Shown: in pieces, positions 1 to 6,827 of the stretch | How the letters are laid out: each line of letters opens with the position of its first letter | How positions within the stretch are numbered: the stretch's first letter is position 1 | Position numbers and translations under genes: made by a program | The notes under the pieces: generated by a model | What the model saw: the letters and a program-made list of their open reading frames with translations, nothing else | What the model was told of the DNA's origin: nothing | Databases searched by the model: none | Assembly (NCBI GenBank): GCA_900542015.1 | Contig: UQLY01000021.1 | Coordinates: forward strand, 1 to 36,276 | Direction: 5' to 3' | Source of the DNA: an uncultured Lachnospiraceae bacterium | GTDB taxonomy: Bacteria > Bacillota > Clostridia > Lachnospirales > Lachnospiraceae | Length of the DNA stretch: 36,276 nt

Positions 1-53
1 AGAGCAGCTGATTTGTAATCAGCAGGTTATCGGTTCGAGTCCGATCATCGGCT
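1..53 (+). tRNA. tRNA-Thr(TGT), 5' end missing
   Basis: The window opens inside a tRNA. The anticodon arm (CTGAT-TTGTAA-TCAG) gives anticodon TGT, threonine, followed by a T arm with GGTTCGAGTCC and the 3' acceptor strand ending in GGCT. The D arm is only partly present. No CCA is encoded after the discriminator. It is the first visible member of a five-gene tRNA cluster. Confidence 0.9.
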
Positions 54-70
54 TTACCTTTTAGGTTTTC

Positions 71-144
71 GGACCTTTAGCTCAGTTGGTGAGAGCAACC
101 GGCTCATAACCGGTCGGTCCTGGGTTCGAGTCCCCGAAGGTCCA
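71..144 (+). tRNA. tRNA with CAT anticodon (elongator Met or Ile2)
   Basis: A complete cloverleaf: the acceptor GGACCTT pairs with AAGGTCC, the anticodon loop CTCATAA carries CAT, and the T arm has GGTTCGAGTCC. The first acceptor pair is G-C, so it is not an initiator tRNA. Sequence alone cannot cleanly separate elongator Met from lysidine-modified Ile2. CCA is not encoded. Confidence 0.9.
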
Positions 145-186
145 TTCAAAACAGTTTCACAGTTTTGGTTTAATTACAAATGATTT

Positions 187-260
187 GGCCCAGTGGCTCA
201 GTTGGTTAGAGCGTCGCCCTGTCACGGCGAAGGTCGTCGGTTCGAGTCCGATCTGGGTCG
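187..260 (+). tRNA. tRNA-Asp(GTC)
   Basis: A full cloverleaf with acceptor GGCCCAG/CTGGGTC (one G-T pair), anticodon loop CTGTCAC giving GTC, and discriminator G, which is typical of tRNA-Asp. CCA is not encoded. Confidence 0.93.
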
Positions 261-283
261 TTTGTATGCTTTAGGCGTACAAT

Positions 284-356
284 GGGATCTTAGCTCAGCT
301 GGGAGAGCATCTGCCTTACAAGCAGAGGGTCATAGGTTCGAGCCCTATAGGTCCCA
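284..356 (+). tRNA. tRNA-Val(TAC)
   Basis: Acceptor GGGATCT pairs with AGGTCCC, the anticodon loop TTTACAA gives TAC, and the discriminator is A. The spacing from tRNA-Asp is 23 nt, consistent with a shared transcript. CCA is not encoded. Confidence 0.93.
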
Positions 357-378
357 CTGACAACTGTATAGTTGCCGT

Positions 379-462
379 GCTGGTGTGGCGGAACTGGCAG
401 ACGCGCAGGACTTAAAATCCTGTGGTGGCGACATCGTACCGGTTCGATTCCGGTTACCAGCA
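379..462 (+). tRNA. tRNA-Leu(TAA)
   Basis: A class II tRNA with a long variable arm. Acceptor GCTGGTG pairs with TACCAGC (one G-T pair), and the anticodon loop CTTAAAA gives TAA. It is the last gene of the cluster and is followed directly by a terminator-like hairpin. CCA is not encoded. Confidence 0.93.
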
Positions 463-520
463 TGATAGAAGAGTGTCTGAAACATTTGGTTATAATGTTT
501 GAGGCTTTTTTCTATTATCA
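463..520 (+). terminator. terminator of tRNA cluster
   Basis: Directly after tRNA-Leu, AAACATT (480-486) pairs with AATGTTT (494-500) and is followed by GAGGCTTTTTTC. The flanks TGATAGAA and TTCTATTATCA can extend the stem. It is AT-rich but well placed to end the tRNA transcript. Confidence 0.6.
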
Positions 521-563
521 AATACTATTGGATTCGTGAGGTATATAGAGGAGGGGGAATCAT

Positions 564-1253
564 ATGTCTCGGGGAATACAGGTTTTTATCAAAAATCCTC
601 ATATTTTGTTTTTTATTGTTGCGGGAACCGCTTTGTTTGCAGCGTGTGTGAACTTACATAGTTCTTTTCTTTCCACGGATTATGAAGAGACAACCGCTTA
701 TGTTTCCGATCTGGAGGAGGTAAGGTTTTCAACAGGGAAAGGAATCCGGACAGGTTACAATTATAGCGTGACGTGGTATGACGACGGAGAAGAATATACG
801 AAGTATTTTGAAAAAGAAGTTGATCCCAAAGAAGAGGGCGAAACGACCGTATGGGTCAGTCCGGATAATCACATGGTGCTTTTTCATAACTATGCCGATC
901 TCCAAAGCAGCTCGCTTATGTTTTGGGTAATCGGAATTGTTTCAGGAGCGGTTGGTATATTTTTATACCGGCGTCATGTTTCCAAAAGGGAGGAAAGCCC
1001 GGAGCAAACAGAAGAACGGCTGGAAGATACGAAAATGTATTCTGTTATGGGAATAATTTTTTGTCTGATCGGAAGTTTATTCTTTGCATGGGAGATATAC
1101 CAGGAACATCAGGAGGGATATATTTATCCTATGATGTGGGATGCGCTGATCGCGATCGCCGTGATTGTGGCAGGCTGTGTTGTTTTGTTTATCAGGGCAA
1201 AAAGGAAGCTTAGGGCGATGGAAAATTTACAGAGAAAAGATGGGAGTGTGTAA
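564..1253 (+). CDS. DUF3592-like membrane protein
   Basis: A 229-residue membrane protein. A hydrophobic segment at about residues 13-33 is followed by an extracytoplasmic region of about 80 residues (Y-V-x-W-x-DGEEY, then a V-x-V-x-P-x-N motif) and further membrane segments at about 117-135, 158-178 and 190-209. The outer domain resembles DUF3592 proteins, which have no assigned activity. The start is supported by GGAGGGGG 8-14 nt upstream. Its stop precedes the lactate dehydrogenase start by one base (TAA-C-ATG), so the two are probably cotranscribed. No functional link to lactate metabolism is evident. The family assignment is inference from domain pattern. Confidence 0.7.
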   Translation: MSRGIQVFIKNPHILFFIVAGTALFAACVNLHSSFLSTDYEETTAYVSDLEEVRFSTGKGIRTGYNYSVTWYDDGEEYTKYFEKEVDPKEEGETTVWVSPDNHMVLFHNYADLQSSSLMFWVIGIVSGAVGIFLYRRHVSKREESPEQTEERLEDTKMYSVMGIIFCLIGSLFFAWEIYQEHQEGYIYPMMWDALIAIAVIVAGCVVLFIRAKRKLRAMENLQRKDGSV

Positions 1254-1254
1254 C

Positions 1255-2199
1255 ATGACAGATTATAGAAAAGCAGTTATGATCGGATGCGGATTTGTGG
1301 GTTCGGCGTCAGTGTTTGCATTGATGCAAAGCGGTCTTTTTTCAGAGATTGCGATGATTGACGCGGATACCGAAAAGGCGGAAGGAGAGGCAATGGATAT
1401 CAGCCATGGGATTCCTTTTGCAAAACAGATGAGAATTTATGCCGGTACTTACGACGATGTGGAAGATGCGGGCATTGTGATTGTGACGGCAGGAGCCAAC
1501 CAGAAGCCTGATGAAACGCGGCTTGATCTGGTCAATAAAAATGTGGGCATTTTTAAACAAATCATTCCGGAAATTGCAAGGAGAAATTTCGGAGGAATTT
1601 TGTTAATTGTAGCTAACCCGGTAGATATTCTGACCCAGGTGGCGCAAAAGCTTTCGGGACTTCCGGAGTCGAGGGTAATCGGTTCCGGTACGGTGTTGGA
1701 CAGCGGGCGTTTGAAATATCGTCTCGGGGAGCATCTTGGCGTAGACAGTAAAAGCGTACATGCGTTTATTATCGGAGAGCATGGGGATAGCGAGATCGCG
1801 GCATGGAGCAGCGCAAATATTTCAGGTATTCCGCTGAATGATTTTTGCGAAATGAGAGGACATTTTCAGCATGTGGAAGCGGAAAAGGAAATTGCCGAAG
1901 AAGTAAAGAACAGCGCTTATGAAATTATTAAGAGAAAGCGCGCGACCTATTATGGCGTCGCAATGGCGGTAAAACGTATCTGCGAGGTTATCGTGCGGGA
2001 TGAAAAGTCTATCCTGCCTGTTTCCACGGCGATGCACGGGGAATACGGTATCGACGGCGTTGTGCTCAGTATGCCTTGTATCGTGGGCAAAGAGGGAATA
2101 GAAACAAAAGTACCCTTCCAGTTGAATGAGGAGGAAACAGGGAAGCTGCAGGAATCCGCAAAAGTACTAAAGGAGATTGTGGATACGCTGGATCTGTAA
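1255..2199 (+). CDS. ldh: L-lactate dehydrogenase
   Basis: Predicted cytoplasmic NAD-dependent L-lactate dehydrogenase of 314 residues, which reduces pyruvate to lactate and reoxidises NADH in fermentation. The Rossmann motif GCGFVGSA is near the N-terminus. NQKPDETR in the mobile loop has the Gln typical of lactate rather than malate enzymes. ANPVDI, GSGTVLDSGR and GEHGDSE (catalytic His about residue 176) are all present. The length is normal for the family. An in-frame GTG lies at 1165, but the ATG at 1255 starts exactly at the conserved N-terminus, with GGGAG at 1242-1246 as ribosome site. The fructose-1,6-bisphosphate dependence of many Firmicutes LDHs cannot be judged here. Confidence 0.95.
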   Translation: MTDYRKAVMIGCGFVGSASVFALMQSGLFSEIAMIDADTEKAEGEAMDISHGIPFAKQMRIYAGTYDDVEDAGIVIVTAGANQKPDETRLDLVNKNVGIFKQIIPEIARRNFGGILLIVANPVDILTQVAQKLSGLPESRVIGSGTVLDSGRLKYRLGEHLGVDSKSVHAFIIGEHGDSEIAAWSSANISGIPLNDFCEMRGHFQHVEAEKEIAEEVKNSAYEIIKRKRATYYGVAMAVKRICEVIVRDEKSILPVSTAMHGEYGIDGVVLSMPCIVGKEGIETKVPFQLNEEETGKLQESAKVLKEIVDTLDL

Positions 2200-2214
2200 A
2201 GGAAACCGATTCGC

Positions 2215-2259
2215 TGTAAATCAATTTGCATGTAAATCAATTTGTATGTAAATCAATTT
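2215..2259 (+). repeat. three 16-bp tandem repeats after ldh
   Basis: TGTAAATCAATTT occurs at 2215, 2231 and 2247 with a 16-bp period. The array starts 16 nt after the ldh stop codon. Each unit contains TAA. No hairpin was seen. Confidence 0.8.
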
Positions 2260-2272
2260 AAAAAATAGAGTC

Positions 2273-2301
2273 TTTTCGACCATAAGGGGATATGGTATAA
2301 T
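2273..2301 (+). promoter_or_regulatory. probable sigma-A promoter of zinc-ribbon gene
   Basis: TATAAT at 2296-2301 with a weak -35 (TTTTCG at 2273-2278) 17 bp upstream. It lies 83 nt before the zinc-ribbon gene. The -10 is consensus, the -35 is poor. Confidence 0.5.
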
Positions 2302-2384
2302 TAGCAATAGCGAAGCAGAAAAATCTGATTTGCGGCGGACTAATAAAACTTTATCAAAAAAAGAAAGGTAATTGGGAGGAAATT

Positions 2385-2960
2385 ATGATTTGTGGAAACT
2401 GTGGGACATGGATTGAGGACGGAAAGACAAATTGCCCGAATTGCGGAGCGCCGGTTATGCAGGGTGCAGCGCCGCAGCCGGGAATGAACGGGCAGCCGAT
2501 GATGAGTGGGCAGCCGGGAATGAACGGACAGCCAATGATGAATGGGCAGCCGATGATGGGCGGACAGCCGATGATGAATGCTCAGCCGATGATGAGCAAG
2601 AAGGAGTTTTATAAACATCCGAATATGTCTAAGATCAGAAAGGAAATTACAGCCTGCGGCATCATATGGTATGTTTTAGCGGGTATCAATTTTCTGCTTC
2701 AGGTTGTTTATATGCAATACATACCGGGATTATTGGATGTTGTACTGATGCTTGGTCTGGGTCTGGGCGTACATTTAGCAAAGAGCAGAGTATGCGCGGC
2801 TATTTTGACCGCATATGCAGTTATCAATACGGTCATTCTGATAATAGCGGGAACCGGAAACGGCGCGCTCATTTTAATAGCTGCGATTTTTTCCTTAATT
2901 TATACGATCAAATTCCAAAATGCTTGGAAAAAATATCAGAAGACCGGCGTTATCGCGTAA
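2385..2960 (+). CDS. zinc-ribbon membrane protein with Gly-Gln-Pro-Met repeats
   Basis: A 191-residue protein with three visible parts. An N-terminal zinc ribbon has CGNC at residues 3-6 and CPNC about 14 residues later. A low-complexity linker follows at about residues 30-68, made of repeated G-Q-P-M-M or G-Q-P-G-M units. The C-terminal half is hydrophobic, with about three to four membrane segments from residue 85 to 180. The ribosome site is GGGAGG, 6 nt before the ATG. Short zinc-ribbon membrane proteins of this build are common in Firmicutes but no function is known. The repeats are encoded by near-identical DNA and could vary in number. The gene has its own promoter and terminator. Confidence 0.85.
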   Translation: MICGNCGTWIEDGKTNCPNCGAPVMQGAAPQPGMNGQPMMSGQPGMNGQPMMNGQPMMGGQPMMNAQPMMSKKEFYKHPNMSKIRKEITACGIIWYVLAGINFLLQVVYMQYIPGLLDVVLMLGLGLGVHLAKSRVCAAILTAYAVINTVILIIAGTGNGALILIAAIFSLIYTIKFQNAWKKYQKTGVIA

Positions 2961-3031
2961 GCTGACCGGGAGCTGCCGCTTGGAGAAAAGCGAGCGGAAA
3001 AGATGGATTTTATAATTGGTTTTTAAAAATA

Positions 3032-3068
3032 CAGGCTGTTGCGTAGGATGCGGCAGCCTGATTTTTTT
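3032..3068 (+). terminator. Rho-independent terminator
   Basis: CAGGCTG (3032-3038) pairs with CAGCCTG (3054-3060) and is followed by A and seven T. It closes the zinc-ribbon gene. Confidence 0.85.
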
Positions 3069-3151
3069 AACAGTTTGTACCGAAGCATCGAAAAATTGCT
3101 GCATTCCGGTGTGTTTCGGTGTGCTGCATAGATCAGAGAAGAGGGTTATTT

Positions 3152-3907
3152 ATGAATGAAGAGAGATTGTTTGTTTCAAGAATGAAGGAGCTGGCGCAGA
3201 CGGCGTACCGGCAAAACAGGTATCAGTTCAGCCATTTTCTGACCCCGGCGGAGCTGACGGCGCTTCAGGGGATGGAAGGAGAGCTTCGTTTTGTGGATTA
3301 TGACACGTATGGCGGAAATGAGTGCTGTGAAAGACAGATGGCGCGGTTCGGCTCGGAGCGGATGTTCGGCTATGAGGAGGCGTATCCCATTGCGGTGCTT
3401 CTTATTGAACCTTTATCGGAGAAGTTTGCGGAGACGCTGGGACATCGGGATTATCTGGGAGCGGTCATGAATCTGGGCGTGGAACGGGATGTGCTGGGCG
3501 ATATTCTGATCAAGGAAAAGACGGCGTATTTGTTTTGCATGGACAGCATTGCCGATTATATAGCGGCGAATTTGGATAAGATAAGGCATACAAACGTAAG
3601 GGTATCGCGTGTGACGGGCGAGATAGCGGCGCTGCAAAAAACGTTAAGGGATATGGAGGTGCTGGTGCAGTCTCCGCGGTTTGACGCGGTGGTTGCCGCA
3701 ATCGGTAAGCTTTCCCGCAGCGAAGCACAGCAGTTGTTTCGGGATAAGCTGGTATTGTTAAATGGGAGAATATGTGAAAATAACAGTATGGTTTTAAAGG
3801 AAGGCAGCGTTTTTTCGGTCAGGGGATACGGAAAGTATATTTATGAAGGCTGCGGAAATGAGACCCGCAAAGGGAGAGTTTATGTGCGGCTCAAAAAATA
3901 TGAATAA
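3152..3907 (+). CDS. ylmH: YlmH-family RNA-binding S4-domain protein
   Basis: A 251-residue YlmH-like protein. The N-terminal and middle part carries the family pattern (FLTPAE, then LGVERDVLGDI). The C-terminal S4 RNA-binding domain spans about residues 175-250 and contains LVLLNGR followed by LKEGSVFSVRGYGKY. YlmH binds ribosomal particles and has been linked to rescue of stalled 50S subunits in Bacillus. That role is family knowledge and not visible here. The ATG at 3152 is preferred over one at 3119 because GAGAAGAGGG lies 8-17 nt upstream and the protein then has the usual length (about 257). It stands alone, not in the sepF/divIVA cluster where ylmH often sits. Confidence 0.92.
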   Translation: MNEERLFVSRMKELAQTAYRQNRYQFSHFLTPAELTALQGMEGELRFVDYDTYGGNECCERQMARFGSERMFGYEEAYPIAVLLIEPLSEKFAETLGHRDYLGAVMNLGVERDVLGDILIKEKTAYLFCMDSIADYIAANLDKIRHTNVRVSRVTGEIAALQKTLRDMEVLVQSPRFDAVVAAIGKLSRSEAQQLFRDKLVLLNGRICENNSMVLKEGSVFSVRGYGKYIYEGCGNETRKGRVYVRLKKYE

Positions 3908-4020
3908 AAAGGTATGGGAAACGATTCAAAGGGAAGCAATTCTAAAATAAATTTATATCATTTGTCAGAAAAACCCGCTCTCATACGAATTATAGGTATC
4001 AGAGGAAGGTGGTGGTCACG

Positions 4021-4569
4021 GTGGTAATCACGGAACAGAATTTTGTGGAACAGATGAAGAAAAGAAACGAGGAGGCGCTTATTTATGTGGTTGAGCAATA
4101 CGGCTGGGTACTAAAGACCGTTGTAAAACGCCAGATGGCGACGCTGCCGCATTTATGGGACGACTGTATGAACGATACGCTGATGGCGGTTTGGGACAAC
4201 ATCGGCAGTTACCGCCCGGAGAAGTCGGATTTTCAAAACTGGCTTGCAGGCGTATGTCGTTTTAAGGCTTTGACCTATGTACGGAAATATGTCCATGCTT
4301 CCAGAGAGGATCTGGTAGAGCAGATGCCGGAGTGGGAGGATGAAAAAGCCGGACGGGATTTTCTTGAGCAGGAGTATAAGGAAGAAGTGGATACGATTCT
4401 TTCTTATCTGAAAGAGGAAGACGCGCAGATTTTCCGGCTGATCTATCTGGACGGATTATCCATGGACGAAGTCGCAAAAAGAATGAATATGAGTAAGACG
4501 GTTATTTATGGGCGCATCAGCCGCGGCAGAAAGCAGATTCGCCGTGTGGCAGGAGAAAGCGGGGTGTAA
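4021..4569 (+). CDS. ECF-type RNA polymerase sigma factor
   Basis: A 182-residue sigma-70 family protein of ECF size. The sigma-2 region covers about residues 10-75 (core-binding helix with DDCMNDTLMAVWDNI, then FQNWLAGVCRFKA). The sigma-4 helix-turn-helix lies at about 125-175 (LDGLSMDEVAKRMNMSKTV). In-frame GTG codons also occur at 4009, 4012 and 4021. I chose 4021 because AAGGTGG ends about 8 nt upstream and the N-terminus then reads MVITEQNF, as in related sigmas. The anti-sigma gene follows after 3 nt, so the pair forms one operon. The likely stimulus is envelope stress, by analogy with SigV-type systems. Confidence 0.92.
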   Translation: MVITEQNFVEQMKKRNEEALIYVVEQYGWVLKTVVKRQMATLPHLWDDCMNDTLMAVWDNIGSYRPEKSDFQNWLAGVCRFKALTYVRKYVHASREDLVEQMPEWEDEKAGRDFLEQEYKEEVDTILSYLKEEDAQIFRLIYLDGLSMDEVAKRMNMSKTVIYGRISRGRKQIRRVAGESGV

Positions 4570-4572
4570 AGA

Positions 4573-5511
4573 ATGGCAAGATTGTATGAAATGTGTAATG
4601 AAATCGATTCCGAAGATATCCTTATGGATCGGGAGGAACTGACAAAAGAAGAAAAGGAACGGCTGTTGTACGGCTTACGGGAACAGAAGGCAATCGGAAA
4701 GAAGCAAGGAAGAGAAGCGGTTGGAGGAAAAAGGAAAGCGGGACGCTATGCGGCGGGCATTGCAGCGGCAGCGGCGCTTGCCATCATTATTTTGCCGAAC
4801 GTATCTCCGAGAGCGGCTTATGCCATGTCGCAGATCCCGGTGCTCGGCAATGTGATTAAAGTCATCACGGTGCGGCAATATGATTATGAAAGCGAACGCT
4901 ACGAGGCGAAGATCACGGAAGCGCAGCTTGTACAGGAGGAAGCGCAGACAAACGGACAGGATGACGCCGTAAGAGAAAAGACCAATGAATCCATAGAGGA
5001 AATCAATCAGGATATCGGCGCGATGACGGACCGCCTGATTCAGCAGTTTGAAGAAGATGTGGCGGTGGGAGAAAGCTACGGCGGAGTCTATGTCAATCCG
5101 GAGGTTGTGACGGATACGGACAAATGGTTTACGATCCGTATTGATGTGGCTGAGGTTGCCGGAAGCGGCGTGCAGTATCAGTATTATTATCATATTGATA
5201 AGACGACGGGAGAGATCGCGACCCTGAAGGATTTGTTTAAAGAAGGCGCCGATTATATCACGCCGATCAGCGAAAATATTATCAAGCAGATGCGTGAGCG
5301 GATGGCGGAGGATGAAAATCTGATTTATTGGGTGGATGAGGAAGATATACCGGAGTGGAATTTCCGGAGCATTAAAGAGAATCAGAATTTTTATCTCAAT
5401 GAAAACGGTCAGATTGTGATCTGCTTTGACGAATACGAAGTTGCGCCGGGATACATGGGTCTTGTTGAATTTACCATCGAGGATGAAGCGGTAGCCGATA
5501 TTCTCAAATAA
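4573..5511 (+). CDS. RsiV-like membrane anti-sigma factor (DUF3298-type)
   Basis: A 312-residue protein. The cytoplasmic N-terminus (residues 1-57) is charged and probably binds the sigma factor. A single membrane segment lies at about 58-76, followed by the AYAMSQIPVLGNVIKV segment seen in RsiV-like proteins. The extracellular part ends in a DUF3298-like domain at about 215-310 (TGEIATLKDLF, then FYLNENGQIVICFDEYEVAPG). In Bacillus, RsiV binds lysozyme through this domain, and regulated proteolysis then frees SigV. Lysozyme sensing here is inference. The gene lies 3 nt after the ECF sigma gene. A strong terminator follows, so the operon is just these two genes. Confidence 0.85.
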   Translation: MARLYEMCNEIDSEDILMDREELTKEEKERLLYGLREQKAIGKKQGREAVGGKRKAGRYAAGIAAAAALAIIILPNVSPRAAYAMSQIPVLGNVIKVITVRQYDYESERYEAKITEAQLVQEEAQTNGQDDAVREKTNESIEEINQDIGAMTDRLIQQFEEDVAVGESYGGVYVNPEVVTDTDKWFTIRIDVAEVAGSGVQYQYYYHIDKTTGEIATLKDLFKEGADYITPISENIIKQMRERMAEDENLIYWVDEEDIPEWNFRSIKENQNFYLNENGQIVICFDEYEVAPGYMGLVEFTIEDEAVADILK

Positions 5512-5540
5512 GACGGCAGCGGCATGAGCACCGGCAATTG

Positions 5541-5573
5541 CAGGTAAAAGGTAATAGGTAATAGGTAAAAGAA
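5541..5573 (+). repeat. short GGTAATA-type tandem repeat
   Basis: About four imperfect copies of GGTAAWA lie between the anti-sigma stop codon and its terminator. They are probably slippage products. Confidence 0.5.
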
Positions 5574-5576
5574 AAT

Positions 5577-5640
5577 AAAAACCCCTGCGGGATCATTTTT
5601 GCATCGGAAAGGATGTAAAAAGTTTTCCGCAGGGGTTTTT
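5577..5640 (+). terminator. strong Rho-independent terminator
   Basis: AAAACCCCTGCGG pairs with CCGCAGGGGTTTTT, and inner sequences (TTTTTGCATC/GGATGTAAAAA) extend the helix. A T run is present on the plus strand and an A run at the left, so it could work in both directions. Confidence 0.9.
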
Positions 5641-5780
5641 GGCGTCCCGCAGAGGCTTAGGAAGAAAATGATATTTCACAGTTATTTCACAGAAAGATTG
5701 TCTTTTGCACACAAATAACTCATATGATAGTAAAAGTGACAGAAAACGCTGGATGAAAATAAGTGTAAGGAGGATCTATT

Positions 5781-6827
5781 ATGATTGAAGTCAGTCATTT
5801 GACGAAAAAATATGGAAATCATATTGCAGTAAATGATTTGAGCTTTCGGGTGGAAGAAGGACAGGTTTACGGGCTTTTGGGAAAAAACGGCGCCGGGAAA
5901 TCCACGACGATGAATATTCTGACCGGTTTTTTGGCAGCTACGGAAGGTAAGGTAACCGTTGCGGGACATGATATTTATGAAGAGGCGCAGGAGGCGAAAC
6001 GCTGTATCGGTTATCTGCCGGAAATGCCGCCGCTATATGATTCCATGACGGTATGGGAGTATCTTTGGTTTGCGGCGGAATTAAAAAAGATACCCAAAAA
6101 CGAACGCCGGAGCCAGGTGGAGGAAGTCATGGAACTGACCGGGGTAACGGAATATGCCTCCCGGCTGATTGCCAATCTTTCCAAAGGCTATAAGCAGAGG
6201 GTTGGGCTTGCACAGGCGGTTCTCGGATACCCGCCGATATTGATTCTGGACGAACCTACGGTAGGGCTGGACCCGAAGCAGATGATTGAGATCCGCGAGC
6301 TGATCAGAAGCCTTTCCAGGGAACATACGATTATTTTAAGCTCCCATATTTTAACAGAGGTCAGCGCGGTCTGCGACCATATTATGATCATTGCGGACGG
6401 CAGGCTGGTTGCCGACGATAAGACAGAAAATCTGGAAAAGATGCTGGATCACGGAGAGGCAAGGCTGGAGCTTACCGTAAAAGGAAAGAGAAAAGAAATT
6501 GAGGACGCGTTAAGCGGTCTGGAAGGCATAGAAGGGATGGAAATCAAAGAAAGAGAAAAAGGAGAGGGAACAGAAGAAGGAACAAAAGAAGGAGCAAAAG
6601 CCGGGAAGGAAGAGCTGTGCGACGTATTTCTGAATTTGGGACAGGACGGCAATGAGGAAACCGATATCAGGGAGAAGGTTTTCTTCCGATTCAGCGACAG
6701 GAGGCTGCCTATTTTCGCGATGTCTCTGGCGAAAAACAGTCTGGAGGACGTGTTCCTCGCCCTCACGGAGGAAAAGGAAGAAACGGAAGAAGTAAAAGGA
6801 GGTGCGGTCGATGCCGGCGATTTATAA
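5781..6827 (+). CDS. ABC transporter ATP-binding protein (GldA/CcmA type)
   Basis: A 348-residue ABC ATPase that would power the membrane protein encoded next to it. Walker A is GKNGAGKS (residues 34-41, Lys40). The signature is LSKGY at 133-137, Walker B is ILILDE at 153-158, and the H-loop His is at about 189. After residue 220 there is an unusual Glu/Lys/Gly-rich linker (about 250-273) before the C-terminal part. Together with the downstream GldF/GldG-like fusion and DUF4340 protein it matches the widespread Gld-type ABC operon of Firmicutes, whose substrate is unknown. The ribosome site is AAGGAGG. The 3' end overlaps the next gene by 17 nt. Confidence 0.92.
   Translation: MIEVSHLTKKYGNHIAVNDLSFRVEEGQVYGLLGKNGAGKSTTMNILTGFLAATEGKVTVAGHDIYEEAQEAKRCIGYLPEMPPLYDSMTVWEYLWFAAELKKIPKNERRSQVEEVMELTGVTEYASRLIANLSKGYKQRVGLAQAVLGYPPILILDEPTVGLDPKQMIEIRELIRSLSREHTIILSSHILTEVSAVCDHIMIIADGRLVADDKTENLEKMLDHGEARLELTVKGKRKEIEDALSGLEGIEGMEIKEREKGEGTEEGTKEGAKAGKEELCDVFLNLGQDGNEETDIREKVFFRFSDRRLPIFAMSLAKNSLEDVFLALTEEKEETEEVKGGAVDAGDL

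Noticed and set aside
2432..2614. Repetitive frame inside the zinc-ribbon gene
   Set aside because: A frame-shifted reading of the Gly-Gln-Pro-Met repeats.
5698..5728. Promoter of the Gld-type ABC operon (TTGTCT ... TATGAT)
   Set aside because: The spacer is 19 bp and both boxes are imperfect, so it is too weak to list as a feature.
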